In this document: positions 32,945 through 41,957 of the stretch, in pieces
Layout of the letters: each line of letters opens with the position of its first letter
Numbering within the stretch: the first letter of the stretch is position 1
Assembly (NCBI GenBank): GCA_016215625.1
Contig: JACRIW010000048.1
Span: forward strand, 1 to 64,000
Source: Candidatus Eiseniibacteriota bacterium
Lineage (GTDB): Bacteria > Eisenbacteria > RBG-16-71-46
Reading direction: 5' to 3'
DNA: 64,000 nt
Translations under genes and position numbers: made by a program
Notes under the pieces: model-generated
Database searches by the model: none
The model's input: the letters and a program-made list of their open reading frames with translations, nothing else
Told to the model about the DNA's origin: nothing

Positions 32945-34324
32945 ATGACGACTTCCCACCGCGTTTTGCCCGCCCTCGCGCTCGCCGCGATGCTGCTCAC
33001 GACCGCCGCGCCGGTGTCGTCGGCGCCCGCCGCCCACTCCGCCCCCGCCGCGCCTTCGGCGCCTTCGGCGCCCGTACGCTGGCTCCACGACGACTACGCC
33101 CGCGCCGTCGCGATCGCTCGTGAGCGCAAGGTGCCCCTCTTCGTCGACATCTGGGCGCCGTGGTGCCACACCTGCCGGTCGATGTGGGCCTTCGTCCTCA
33201 ACGACCCGACGCTCGCACGGCACGACCGCGAGTTCGTTTTCCTGAGCGTGGACTCGGAAAAGCCGAAGAACGCCGCCTTCCGGGCGAAGTACGTGACCGA
33301 CGCCCTCCCCTCGTTCTACGTCATCGATCCCGTGGCCGAGCGCATCACCGTGCGCTGGGTGGGCGGCATGACCGTGAACCAGCTGCATGCGCTGCTCGAC
33401 GACGCGGCCCACGGAGGCCATGCCCCGCGCGCCCTGCTCGCCGTGATCGCACGCGCCGACAGCCTCTACGGCGTCCGCGACTTCTCCGGCGCCGCGGCCG
33501 CGTTCGGCGAGGTGCTCGCCGCGGCCCCGACGGACTGGAAGGGCTGGGCGCGCATCGTCGAGTCGCGCATGTACGCGCTGACGAGCTCCGGCCAGTACGC
33601 CGCGGGCGTCGAGTTGGCCGAAGCCACGCTCCCGCGACTCGGCCGCTCGCCCTCGGCGCTCAACGTGGCCGCGAGCGCACTCGGCTGCGCGCGAGAGCTT
33701 CCCGCCGGCGACTCCTCCCGTCCGGCGCGCGTCGCCGCGCTCGAGAAGGCGACCCGCGAACTGGTCGCGGACTTCACTTTCGCGACGTCCGACGACGACC
33801 GCTCGGGGGCCTGGATCGAGATCCTCTCGACGCGGCAGGATGCGAAAGACTCGCTGGGCGCCCGGACCGCCGCGCTCGACTGGGTGGCCTTCCTCGAAGG
33901 CGCCGCGCGGGCCGCGAAGACGCCGGAACAGCGCGCCGTGTTCGATGCGCACCGGCTGACGGCCTATCTCGAGCTGAACGAGCCCTCGCGCGCGGTGGAC
34001 ATGCTGCTTCAGACCCAGCGCGACTTCCCGGACGACTACAACCCTTACCAGCGGCTCGCGACGGCCTACAAGGCCATGGGCCGCTGGGAGGACGCGCTCG
34101 CCCAGTCCGATCTGGCGATGGCGCGGAACGACGCCGGTCCGCGGAAGATGCTCCTCTTCACCACGCGGGCCGACATCTTCGCCGGCAAGAAGGACCGCGC
34201 GATGGAGAAGCGCGCGCTCGAAGAGGCCATCGCGTTCGGCGAGAGCATCCCGGCGTCCCAGCGCCCGGCGCGCACGATCGACGGACTGCGCAAGCGCCTC
34301 GAGAAACTGAACGCGACGCCCTGA
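32945..34324 (+). CDS. Exported thioredoxin-like protein with TPR repeats
   Basis: The 459-residue protein has a signal peptide and then an Ala/Pro-rich linker. A thioredoxin-like domain follows (about 45-160) with the active site WCHTC after LFVDIWAP and the cis-proline loop ALPSF. It resembles the DsbD C-terminal/thioredoxin_7 type. TPR-like helices make up residues 165-450 (GWARIVESRMYALTSSGQYAAG, NPYQRLATAYKAMGRWEDA). It probably acts in periplasmic redox or cytochrome maturation as a scaffold. A -10-like TAGTTT ends seven bases before the ATG and no ribosome-binding site is seen. Confidence 0.85.
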   Translation: MTTSHRVLPALALAAMLLTTAAPVSSAPAAHSAPAAPSAPSAPVRWLHDDYARAVAIARERKVPLFVDIWAPWCHTCRSMWAFVLNDPTLARHDREFVFLSVDSEKPKNAAFRAKYVTDALPSFYVIDPVAERITVRWVGGMTVNQLHALLDDAAHGGHAPRALLAVIARADSLYGVRDFSGAAAAFGEVLAAAPTDWKGWARIVESRMYALTSSGQYAAGVELAEATLPRLGRSPSALNVAASALGCARELPAGDSSRPARVAALEKATRELVADFTFATSDDDRSGAWIEILSTRQDAKDSLGARTAALDWVAFLEGAARAAKTPEQRAVFDAHRLTAYLELNEPSRAVDMLLQTQRDFPDDYNPYQRLATAYKAMGRWEDALAQSDLAMARNDAGPRKMLLFTTRADIFAGKKDRAMEKRALEEAIAFGESIPASQRPARTIDGLRKRLEKLNATP

Positions 34325-34338
34325 GCGGGGCGTCGCGT
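34311..34338. terminator. Bidirectional terminator overlapping stop codon
   Basis: ACGCGACGCCC pairs with GGGCGTCGCGT (11 pairs). The 6-base loop TGAGCG contains the stop codon of the thioredoxin-TPR gene. The apt gene ends at 34344 on the other strand. Confidence 0.65.
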
Positions 34339-34343
34339 TCCGC

Positions 34344-34862
34344 TCACTCCTTCACGTCGAACTTGAGCAGCGCTTCGACGCGCGTCGGCGCGAGCTTGTC
34401 GCGCCCGCCGAGGCCGGAGAGTTCGATCGCGAAGAGCGCGGCTGCGACGCGCGCGCCCAGCTGTTCGACCAGTCCGATGGTCGCCGCCGCCGTTCCGCCC
34501 GTGGCGAGCAGGTCGTCCACGACGACCACCTCCCAGCCTCGCCGCAGTGCGTCCGCATGCAGCTCGAGCGTGTCCTCGCCGTATTCGAGCGAGTACACTT
34601 GGCGCACGGTCTTGCCGGGCAGCTTGCCGAACTTGCGCGCCGGCACGAAGGGCACGTTCCAGTGCTGCGCGAGCGGCGCACCGAAGATGAAGCCTCGTGA
34701 TTCGATCGCGACCACGGCGTCCGGCTTCGGGACGCGGTTCGCCAGCTGCTTCACCGACTCGGCGAACGCGGCCGGATCGCCGATGAGCGGCGTGATGTCC
34801 TTGAAGAGGATGCCCTTGCGGGGGAAGTCGGGAACGTCGCGGATGTACGAGCGAAGATCCAT
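34344..34862 (-). CDS. apt: Adenine phosphoribosyltransferase
   Basis: The 172-residue cytosolic enzyme converts adenine and PRPP to AMP (purine salvage). The PRPP-binding motif is VVVVDDLLATGGTAAA. The N-terminal RDVPDFPRKGILFKDITPL block is characteristic of Apt. It starts 9 bases after the sigma-factor stop, so it is in one transcript with the acylphosphatase and sigma genes. A terminator follows. Confidence 0.97.
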   Translation of the reverse strand: MDLRSYIRDVPDFPRKGILFKDITPLIGDPAAFAESVKQLANRVPKPDAVVAIESRGFIFGAPLAQHWNVPFVPARKFGKLPGKTVRQVYSLEYGEDTLELHADALRRGWEVVVVDDLLATGGTAAATIGLVEQLGARVAAALFAIELSGLGGRDKLAPTRVEALLKFDVKE

Positions 34863-34871
34863 GTCGGGCTC

Positions 34872-35960
34872 CTAGAGTACGGCGGTTCGGGACGAGCCTT
34901 CGGTCGCGGGACCATCGGCGAGAGTGATGGCTTCGCGCAACTTCTCGAGCGCCCGCGCCTCGATCTGGCGCACGCGTTCGCGCGAGATCCCGAAGTGGTC
35001 GCCCGTCTCCTGCAGCGACCGCGCGTCACCATCGTAGAAACCGTAACGAATGCGGATGACCTGCTCCTCGCGCTGTCCCAGCGAGCGCAGCAGCCGGTCG
35101 ATCTTCTCGTGCTCGAGCTGCAGCTCGACCAGCCGCTCGACCGAGGCCGGCGCCTGTCCGAGCTGCTCGGCCGAAAGTTCCTCGAACGCGTCCACGCCTT
35201 CGTTCGTGTCGAGCGACTGCATGCCCGCCACGAGCGCGCGCAGGCGCTCCGCGCGCACCACGGTGACCTCGAGCTCGCGCGCGATCTCGTCGATCGACGG
35301 CTCGCGCCCGAGGCGCATGGTGAGCTGGCGCTGCACGCTCACGTAGCGGTTCATCTGCCGGAACATCTGCACCGGGATGCGCACGGAGCGCGACTGCTCG
35401 GCGAGGCCACGCAGGATGGACTGGCGGATCCAGATGGACGCGTAGGTCGAGAAGTGCAGCCCGCGGTCGGCCTCGAAGCCGTCGACCGCGTGGATGAGCC
35501 CGATGTTCCCCTCCTCGATCAGGTCGAGGAACGCGAGCCCGCGATTGCGGTATTGCCTCGCGAGGTGCACGACGAGGCGCAGGTTCGCGAGGATGAGCTG
35601 CTTGCGCGCGCCCTCGTCGCCGTTGCGGGCACGGACGGACAGCGCGAGCGTCTCGTCGTGCGCGATCAGCTTCACGCGTCCGATCTGGTCGAGGTAGATG
35701 TCGAGCAGGTCGCGCTCGGCCTCACCCGCGCTCGTGCGGCGTTCGACCCGGCGCGGCGCCGATTCGTCGTCGCCGGTGTCGGGCAGGCGCACTCCGTCGG
35801 CGAGCAGCGCCGCGCGGAAGCGCTCGAATGCGGCGGCGTCGAAGTCGTCGTCGAGCAGGAGTGACTCGTATTCCTTGCCCGACAACTCGCCACTCGCGAG
35901 CGCATCCTGCCGGGCCGCCACGAGGCGGCTCCGGAACGGCACCAGCACGGGTCCTTCCAT
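34872..35960 (-). CDS. RNA polymerase sigma-70 family factor (RpoD/RpoS type)
   Basis: The 362-residue protein has regions 1.2-4.2 of a group 1/2 sigma factor. Region 2 contains [47 protein letters not shown] and region 3.0 follows; region 4 is [38 protein letters not shown] in segments. The N-terminal 85 residues are divergent and acidic, not the full region 1.1. The length (362) suits RpoS-like group 2 better than the larger housekeeping SigA. AAGGAG precedes the ATG at 35960. It lies between acyP (8-base gap) and apt. Which stress it serves is not visible. Confidence 0.9.
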   Translation of the reverse strand: MEGPVLVPFRSRLVAARQDALASGELSGKEYESLLLDDDFDAAAFERFRAALLADGVRLPDTGDDESAPRRVERRTSAGEAERDLLDIYLDQIGRVKLIAHDETLALSVRARNGDEGARKQLILANLRLVVHLARQYRNRGLAFLDLIEEGNIGLIHAVDGFEADRGLHFSTYASIWIRQSILRGLAEQSRSVRIPVQMFRQMNRYVSVQRQLTMRLGREPSIDEIARELEVTVVRAERLRALVAGMQSLDTNEGVDAFEELSAEQLGQAPASVERLVELQLEHEKIDRLLRSLGQREEQVIRIRYGFYDGDARSLQETGDHFGISRERVRQIEARALEKLREAITLADGPATEGSSRTAVL

Positions 35961-35968
35961 GGTCTCCT

Positions 35969-36241
35969 TCACGCCAGAATCCGGAAATCCGTGTGCCGCG
36001 ATCCGCCCTCGTCCCAGTACTCCTCGACGAGATCGACCCGCGCGTACGTCGGTCCTGCGAGCACCCGGGCTCGGAACTGCTCGAGCGCTTCGCGCGCACC
36101 TTCGGCCCGCACTTCGACCGTGCCGTTCGGGAGGTTGCGCACCGTACCGAGCACGCCGAGTTCTCGCGCGCGCTGCCGCGTGAACACGCGGAACCCGACA
36201 CCCTGCACTCGCCCTCCGACGACCAGATGGAGATGGTGCAT
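35969..36241 (-). CDS. acyP: Acylphosphatase
   Basis: The 90-residue enzyme hydrolyses carboxyl-phosphate bonds. The signature GRVQGVGFR carries the catalytic Arg; the Asn in the [11 protein letters not shown] block is the second catalytic residue. The length is normal for the family. The ATG at 36241 was chosen because the protein begins just before the first strand and a possible leaderless promoter (36248-36277) ends six bases earlier. The gene leads an acyP-sigma-apt group. Confidence 0.93.
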   Translation of the reverse strand: MHHLHLVVGGRVQGVGFRVFTRQRARELGVLGTVRNLPNGTVEVRAEGAREALEQFRARVLAGPTYARVDLVEEYWDEGGSRHTDFRILA

Positions 36242-36247
36242 GGGAAC

Positions 36248-36277
36248 AGGATGGCCTTTGCGCGGGTCGTGAAGCAA
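36248..36277 (-). promoter_or_regulatory. Candidate leaderless promoter of acyP-sigma-apt
   Basis: On the minus strand TTGCTT (36272-36277) and CATCCT (36248-36253) are 18 bases apart. The -10 ends six bases before the ATG, which has no ribosome-binding site. Confidence 0.4.
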
Positions 36278-36297
36278 GCGGCTCGGGGCGGACGAAC

Positions 36298-36329
36298 GAG
36301 CGGACCCGTCCGGAAGAACGGGTCCGCTC
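36298..36329 (-). terminator. Terminator of tRNA-Pro(CGG)
   Basis: GAGCGGACCCGT pairs with ACGGGTCCGCTC (12 pairs, 8-base loop). It lies 8 bases after the end of the tRNA. The T-tract is weak (GTTCGT). Confidence 0.7.
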
Positions 36330-36336
36330 GATGAAA

Positions 36337-36413
<77 letters not shown>

Positions 36414-36561
36414 ACGAAGAGAGCTTTGTAGGTGCCGAACGGTGGGCCGACCGTCGCGAGGGCGATCGGCCCGTGCGGACTTGCGGTACCCGGCGGGAAC
36501 CCTCATCGCGAGCTGGGCGGATGCGGGATCCGGGTCGGCAGGACCGTTGCAGCGGCGGGGA

Positions 36562-36591
36562 AACTAGCACACGGGTCGAAGTCCTGCCAAG
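36562..36591 (-). promoter_or_regulatory. Candidate promoter upstream of tRNA-Pro(CGG)
   Basis: On the minus strand TTGGCA (36586-36591) and TAGTTT (36562-36567) are separated by 18 bases, starting right after the surE stop. The predicted leader before the tRNA is about 140 bases. Confidence 0.4.
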
Positions 36592-36602
36592 CGAGGGCGG
36601 GC

Positions 36603-37349
36603 CTAGAGACCCAGCGACCAGCTCTCCATGGCATCGATCGCCGCGTGGTCCGTGAGATCCAACTGCATCGGCGTGACCGAGACGAAACCCGCGTGCACCG
36701 CGTGATAGTCGGTGCCGGGTTCCGGCCGCCACACGGGATCCTCCCCGCCGATCCAGTAGTACTCCTTGCCGCGAGGGTCGACCTTGCGCACGAGCGTGTC
36801 CTCGTACACCCGGGTCCCGAGCCGCGTGAACTGCACGCCGGCCAGGTCCGCCATCGAACGGAAGGGAAAGTTCACGTTGAGCAGCATGCGCGGGGGCAGT
36901 CCGCGCACGAGCACCTGCCGGAGCAGCCGGCCCACGATCTCGGCAGGCTCGCGGAAATCCGTCGGCTGTCGCGTGACGAGCGACGCGGCGAGCGCGGGGA
37001 CGCCCTGGAGCGTGCCTTCGATGGCGGCGGCCACCGTGCCCGAGTAGAACACGTCCTCACCCATGTTCGGGCCGTGGTTGATGCCGCTCACGACGAGGTC
37101 CGGCCGCTCGACGAGCTTGCCGTGGAAGGCGACGAGCACGCAGTCGGTCGGCGTGCCGTCCACGCTGTACACGTCCTCCTGGAGCGCGTGGATGCGCAGC
37201 GGACGGTGCAGCGTGAGCGCCTGCGAGGTGGCGCTCTGGTTGCGGTCGGGGGCGATGATCGTGACGCGGCCGAACTGCGAGAGCTGCGCCTTGAGCTGCA
37301 GCAGCGCCGGCGAGCCGATGCCGTCGTCGTTGGTGACCAGGATGTGCAT
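36603..37349 (-). CDS. surE: 5'/3'-nucleotidase SurE
   Basis: The 248-residue metal-dependent phosphatase dephosphorylates nucleoside monophosphates, with the SurE signature ILVTNDDG at the N-terminus (Asp-Asp metal ligands) and SGINHGPNMGEDVFYSGTVAAA. TGAGGAGT precedes the ATG. It lies 8 bases after the glycosyltransferase stop, so the two are co-transcribed. It is a survival or repair protein in many bacteria. Confidence 0.96.
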   Translation of the reverse strand: MHILVTNDDGIGSPALLQLKAQLSQFGRVTIIAPDRNQSATSQALTLHRPLRIHALQEDVYSVDGTPTDCVLVAFHGKLVERPDLVVSGINHGPNMGEDVFYSGTVAAAIEGTLQGVPALAASLVTRQPTDFREPAEIVGRLLRQVLVRGLPPRMLLNVNFPFRSMADLAGVQFTRLGTRVYEDTLVRKVDPRGKEYYWIGGEDPVWRPEPGTDYHAVHAGFVSVTPMQLDLTDHAAIDAMESWSLGL

Positions 37350-37357
37350 GGAACTCC

Positions 37358-38035
37358 TCAGGCCCGGGGCCGCGGTTCGAACGTCAGGCGCAGCATCATG
37401 CCGACGATGCGCGGAACATCGCGCGTCGGCGAAAGGTGGCTCGTCTCGTCGCCGTAGACGGTGGGAATCTCGACGTGCGAGAACCGGAAGCCCAGCCGGG
37501 CCGCGCGCACGACCATCTCGGTCTCGACTTCGTAGCGGCTCGCCTGCACGGGGGTGCGCTGCAGCACCTCGCGGCGGTAGAGCCGGTAGCCGCATTGGCT
37601 GTCCGCGATGCGCTGCCCTGCGATCGCCGAACACCACGCGCTGCTGAACGCGTTCGCGAAGCGCCGCGCCGGCGGCATGTCGGGCGTCAGTTCGCGGGCC
37701 CCGAGCACGAGGTCCGCCCCCGCCTCGGCTGCCGCCACGAAATCCGGCACGCACTCCGGCGGATGCTGGCCGTCGGCGTCGAGCGTGACGACGGCGTCGT
37801 AGTCCGCCAGCAGCTTGAAGCCTTCGATGAGCGCATGCCCCTTGCCGCGGTTCGCCGCGAAGGTGTGCACCTGCACGCCATGCTGGCGTGCGACCTCGGA
37901 CGTGGCGTCGCGCGAGCCGTCGTCCACGACGAGAACGTGCGGTGGGCTCGGCAGGGCGCACAGCGCGAGCAGGACCTCGCCCAGGTGGGCAGCGGCCTGA
38001 TAGGCGGGCACCAGGGCCGCGACGCGCAAGCTCAC
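37358..38035 (-). CDS. Family 2 glycosyltransferase (DPM-like)
   Basis: The 225-residue protein is a soluble GT2 enzyme with N-terminal nucleotide-sugar binding (ALVPAYQAAAHLGEVLLAL, VVDDGSRDATSEVA) and the DxD metal motif in VTLDADGQHPPE. The later block RIADSQCGYRLYRREVL is typical of dolichol/undecaprenyl-phosphate mannosyl- or glucosyltransferases. It has no C-terminal membrane domain, which some relatives have. The start is a GTG at 38035 (a TTG at 38029 is an alternative). It is downstream of tRNA-Pro(GGG) and upstream of surE. Confidence 0.9.
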   Translation of the reverse strand: MSLRVAALVPAYQAAAHLGEVLLALCALPSPPHVLVVDDGSRDATSEVARQHGVQVHTFAANRGKGHALIEGFKLLADYDAVVTLDADGQHPPECVPDFVAAAEAGADLVLGARELTPDMPPARRFANAFSSAWCSAIAGQRIADSQCGYRLYRREVLQRTPVQASRYEVETEMVVRAARLGFRFSHVEIPTVYGDETSHLSPTRDVPRIVGMMLRLTFEPRPRA

Positions 38036-38101
38036 GCGGGACTCGGAGCCGTGAAGAACACGAGAACGGCGAGCATGCGAGGCATCGTGTGAGAGGGAAG
38101 A

Positions 38102-38178
<77 letters not shown>

Positions 38179-38208
38179 ACCGGTCACAACAGGGAAATGC
38201 GGGGCCGG

Positions 38209-38237
38209 AATGTAGCTTGCGCGCCCGGCGCACGCAA
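38209..38237 (-). promoter_or_regulatory. Sigma-70 promoter of tRNA-Pro(GGG)
   Basis: On the minus strand TTGCGT (38232-38237) and TACATT (38209-38214) are separated by 17 bases. The tRNA begins at 38178, about 24 bases after the predicted start. The downstream glycosyltransferase and surE genes may use it too. Confidence 0.6.
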
Positions 38238-38249
38238 GCCGCCGCCGGT

Positions 38250-41200
38250 TCAGACTTGCGCGCGCGACCCGAGCGCGCGCCGCACCCCCTGCCCCAGCGC
38301 GTCGAGCGAGAACGGCTTCGGCAGGTAGGGCGCCCCGCCGGCGCTGAGCCGCTCGATCGTCGCCGAATCGTGCGTGTAGCCGGTCACGAAGAGCACCGGC
38401 GTGCCCGGCCGCACGCGCCGGAACTCCGACGCCAGTTCCGGCCCGTTCATGCCACGCATCACGACGTCCGAGAGCAGCAGGTCGACCACCTGCCCCGGAT
38501 CCCGGCACAGCCGCAGGGCGTCCTCACCGCTCGCGGCCGCGAGAGTCCGGTAACCCAGCCGCTCGAGCATCGCCACCGTGATCGGACGCACCATGTCGTC
38601 GTCCTCGACGACGAGCACGCGCTCTCCCCGTCCATGCGGGCGGATCGAGGGCGTCGCGGCGCTCTCCTGCGCGCCGAAGACCCGCGGCAGGAGGACGTGG
38701 AACGACGATCCCTCGTGGAGTGCGCTCCTCACCCAGATCGTGCCGCCGCTCTGCCGGACGATGCCGTACACCGTCGCCAGACCGAGTCCCGTCCCCTTGC
38801 CCGGCTCCTTGGTCGTGAAGAACGGCTCGAAGATGCGCGGCACGACGTCGGGCGGCATGCCCTCCCCATCGTCGCTCACCGTGAGCAGCACGTAGGCGCC
38901 CGGCGCCACTTCGGGATGCCGCACGAGGAAATCCGGGGTCGTGTCGAAGTTCGCGACCTCGAGGGTGAGATGGCCGCCGTGAGGCATCGCGTCGCGCGCA
39001 TTGACCACGAGATTGAGCAGCACCTGCTCGACCTGCACCGGGTCGGCCTTCACGAGCCCGAGATTGCCCGGCAGGCGCAGGACGATCTCGACGTCTTCGC
39101 CGATGAGCCGGCGAATCATCTTCTCGGTGTCGGTGAGCACCTGCCCGAGGTCGAGCACGCGCGGCTCGAGCACCTGCTGGCGGCTGAACGCGAGCATCTG
39201 CCGCGTGAGCGAAGCGGCGCGATCCGCGGCCCGCAGCACCTGCGAGAGGGCCGCCGCGTCGGCTTCGGTCTGCGCTCCGGCGGACTGCACGATCTGCGTG
39301 TACCCCTGGATGACCGTGAGGAGGTTGTTGAAATCGTGCGCCACGCCGCCGGCGAGCCGCCCGATGGTCTCCAGCTTCTGGGACTGGATCAGCTGCTGCT
39401 GGGTCTGGCGCAGGGATTCGGCCGTCGCGCGCTGCGCGCTCAGGTCGAGCACGACCGCGATCGAGCGCGCGTGCTCGCCCGCGAGATGCACGCGCCCGAC
39501 GAAGACGCCGATCCGCGAGCCGTCCGCTCTCGTGAAGTCCGTCTCGAAAGGCGTGCTGAACGTGCACGGCATCGGCCGGCCGTCCGCCCCCATGCACGTG
39601 CAGAACTCCATCCAGTTCACGGCGCCGCTCACGACCTCGTCGTGGGAGCGCCCGATGATGCGCAGGAACTCGTGGTTGGCCTCGGTGAGCCGGTCGCCCG
39701 GGTCCATGACCGCGATCCCGACGGGACCCGACTCGAACAACGCCTGGAGCGTGGCCTCGAGCTCCCGGCGCGCCGTACGCTCACCGATCGACTCGACCGC
39801 GAAGCCGACGTCGCGCACGACGTTCTCGATCAGCGTGCGCGATTCGGGCTCGAACTCGGCTTCGCTCCGTGCGAGCAGGAGCACCGCGCCCCATTGGCGG
39901 CCGCTCACGCGCACCGGTACGCACAGGGCGGCACGCACTCCCGCTTGGAGCCACGCACGCTCCGGCTCGCCAGGTGGCGTGTTTTCCGCGCCGAAGGTCC
40001 GGCAGACGGTCTCGGCCGAGGCGATGGCTTCGTGCGCGAGGGCGTCCGGCAAGGCAAGCCCGGGATCCGCCGCCCCCGGCGCGTGAGCCCGCGCGGCCCA
40101 GCGGAGGGACTCCGGCCCCGTGGCGACCGCGACTGCGGCGACCTCGATGCCGCCGTGGGCCACCACGAGGGCGACGGATTCGTCGATCAACCGCGCCTCG
40201 TCGTCCTCGCGCATCGCCGCGGCGCCGACCGCCGCCGCCGTCCGGAGGTTCCGGTTCAATCGAAGCAGCCGGCGCTCCTGCTCGATGCGCTGCTGGACAT
40301 CGCGTACGAGAGCGACCGTGATCGTCCGCTCTCCGGCCTCGGCGCGTTTGGCGCTCACTTCGACCGCGGTCGCCGAACCACCCGCGGTGCGGTGCACGGC
40401 CTCGTGCAGCCCATCCGTCAGCGGCGTCGGCGGACCGGTCACCGTGAGGTCGCGGGCGAGCTGGAGTCCCGTGAGACCACCCGAGGCGACACCGTAGAAC
40501 TCCTCCGCGCGCTGGTTGCAGCGCAGGACGACGCCGTTGTCGTCGAGGAACAGGATGGCGTCGTTCGCATGCTCGAGCAGGAGGCTGAAGCGGGCGCGGC
40601 TGCGCTGGACCGCGGCTTCGATCGCACGGCGCTGCCCCCACGCGAGGGCATGCACGAGCGCGGTGATCGCCGCGAGGAACGCCAGCGTGCCGAGTTCCCA
40701 CCCGCGCATCCGCGCGATCGTTCCGGCCAGCGGCTTCGACTCGGGCACCGCGATCTCGAGATACCACGCGGAACCCGGGATGGACGTTTCGCGCCGGAGC
40801 AGGCGCTCGCCGGGCGCCACGGCCGGCACGCGACCGAGCATCACCCGGTCTCCTTCGCGCGTGCGTTCGACGAGGCTGATCTGCGCCCCGGGGATCGGAA
40901 GGGCGCTGCTCGCCAGCAGCGCGGTGAGCCATCGCTGCGGCGTGTGTGTCGTGTACACGTGCCCGCCACCCGGTGCGACGGGCACGCGAATGGCGACGGT
41001 CGGCTCCCCGTTCGAGAGCGCCACGAACGCCACGTACTCGTCACCGCGCCCGGGCTGCGGATATCGCAGCGACGACCACGCTTCGTCGGCGAACCGGTGA
41101 GCGGTCGTCGAGGCCCTGAGCCGGCTCAGGGAGTCGAACACGCCGATCGACGCGATCTCGTGCTGTCGCGCGAACTCGTTCAGGATTCCCGTGAACTCCC

Positions 41201-41495
41201 GATCGATCTCGTGCCCGGACGCCGGATTCACGAGCGCGCGTGAGCTGGGAAAGCTGGCCACGGTTTTGGCGTCGGCCATGCCGTCGATGATCCAGCGCTC
41301 GATGGCGCCACGGCGCACCTCGAGCACCATCGCCATCTCGTGCTCGACCCTCGACACGGTGTCCCGGCGGACACGGGGCAGCAGGAGGAACTCGAACAAC
41401 GCGGCGGCGGCCACGAGCACGGCGATCAACGTGAGCGCGAAACGGCCGATGGGGCGAACTCGGCTGCGCGATCCCGCCGTCGAAGACAGAGGCAT
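38250..41495 (-). CDS. Hybrid sensor histidine kinase with response regulator domain
   Basis: This 1,081-residue membrane protein has TM helices at about 20-40 and 267-287 around a periplasmic sensor domain (dCache-like by size). Then come PAS (about 300-400), GAF (about 430-580), PAS (about 590-695), HisKA with the phosphorylated His in GGVAHDFNNLL (about 720), a HATPase with NARDAM and GKGTGLGLA, and a receiver domain at the C-terminus (LLLSDVVMRGMNG, phosphorylated Asp). The fused receiver implies an additional phosphorelay partner. It is last in a group with a MerR-like gene 43 bases upstream. The signal is unknown. Confidence 0.95.
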   Translation of the reverse strand: MPLSSTAGSRSRVRPIGRFALTLIAVLVAAAALFEFLLLPRVRRDTVSRVEHEMAMVLEVRRGAIERWIIDGMADAKTVASFPSSRALVNPASGHEIDREFTGILNEFARQHEIASIGVFDSLSRLRASTTAHRFADEAWSSLRYPQPGRGDEYVAFVALSNGEPTVAIRVPVAPGGGHVYTTHTPQRWLTALLASSALPIPGAQISLVERTREGDRVMLGRVPAVAPGERLLRRETSIPGSAWYLEIAVPESKPLAGTIARMRGWELGTLAFLAAITALVHALAWGQRRAIEAAVQRSRARFSLLLEHANDAILFLDDNGVVLRCNQRAEEFYGVASGGLTGLQLARDLTVTGPPTPLTDGLHEAVHRTAGGSATAVEVSAKRAEAGERTITVALVRDVQQRIEQERRLLRLNRNLRTAAAVGAAAMREDDEARLIDESVALVVAHGGIEVAAVAVATGPESLRWAARAHAPGAADPGLALPDALAHEAIASAETVCRTFGAENTPPGEPERAWLQAGVRAALCVPVRVSGRQWGAVLLLARSEAEFEPESRTLIENVVRDVGFAVESIGERTARRELEATLQALFESGPVGIAVMDPGDRLTEANHEFLRIIGRSHDEVVSGAVNWMEFCTCMGADGRPMPCTFSTPFETDFTRADGSRIGVFVGRVHLAGEHARSIAVVLDLSAQRATAESLRQTQQQLIQSQKLETIGRLAGGVAHDFNNLLTVIQGYTQIVQSAGAQTEADAAALSQVLRAADRAASLTRQMLAFSRQQVLEPRVLDLGQVLTDTEKMIRRLIGEDVEIVLRLPGNLGLVKADPVQVEQVLLNLVVNARDAMPHGGHLTLEVANFDTTPDFLVRHPEVAPGAYVLLTVSDDGEGMPPDVVPRIFEPFFTTKEPGKGTGLGLATVYGIVRQSGGTIWVRSALHEGSSFHVLLPRVFGAQESAATPSIRPHGRGERVLVVEDDDMVRPITVAMLERLGYRTLAAASGEDALRLCRDPGQVVDLLLSDVVMRGMNGPELASEFRRVRPGTPVLFVTGYTHDSATIERLSAGGAPYLPKPFSLDALGQGVRRALGSRAQV

Positions 41496-41538
41496 GCGTA
41501 CTCCACCTGCTCCCGGGCGAGGAGCGGTCGCGGGTTCC

Positions 41539-41955
41539 TCAGCCCTCGAGCGTGGGCTCGAGATCCTCGGCCGCGGGCCGCGCCTGCCGGCGCAGTTTCG
41601 CGACGATGTCGCGCAGGCCTTCCTTCACCTCGAACAGGAGCAGCTTGCGCTCGGCCGAATCGAAGCCCATCTCGACCTGCGGCGACTCCTCCCGGCGTTC
41701 GGCGAGCAGCGTGCGCTTCGCGCCCTCGATCGTGAAGCGCTTGGCGTACAGCAGCTCCTTGATGCGGAGCAGCAGCTTCACTTCGTCCGGGCGGTACATG
41801 CGATTGCCGGCCCGGTTCTTCTTGGGCCGCAGCATGCTGAACTGCGTTTCCCAGTAGCGAAGCACGTGCGGCTTCACGTCCAGCATCTCGCTCACTTCGC
41901 TGATCGAGCGGTAGAGCTTGCTGTCCGTCTCGGGTGCCGTCTTGCGGATCGCCAA
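41539..41955 (-). CDS. MerR-family transcriptional regulator
   Basis: The 138-residue protein has an N-terminal winged-helix of the MerR type: YRSISEVSEMLDVKPHVLRYWE (helix-turn-helix), then RPKKNRAGNRMYRPDEVKLLLRIKELL. The C-terminal part (about 90-138) is a coiled-coil-prone helix without obvious metal-binding cysteines. This subtype is often found beside gpsA/plsY in FCB and related bacteria. The start is a TTG at 41955, preceded by AAGGAG; a GTG two codons earlier would lie on top of that site. Its target is unknown. Confidence 0.9.
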   Translation of the reverse strand: MAIRKTAPETDSKLYRSISEVSEMLDVKPHVLRYWETQFSMLRPKKNRAGNRMYRPDEVKLLLRIKELLYAKRFTIEGAKRTLLAERREESPQVEMGFDSAERKLLLFEVKEGLRDIVAKLRRQARPAAEDLEPTLEG

Positions 41956-41957
41956 GT

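Noticed and set aside
36298-36329. Inverted repeat as a phage attachment site beside tRNA-Pro(CGG)
   Set aside because: It is a stem-loop with matching arms just after the tRNA, typical of a terminator; no integrase or direct repeat of the tRNA end is seen.
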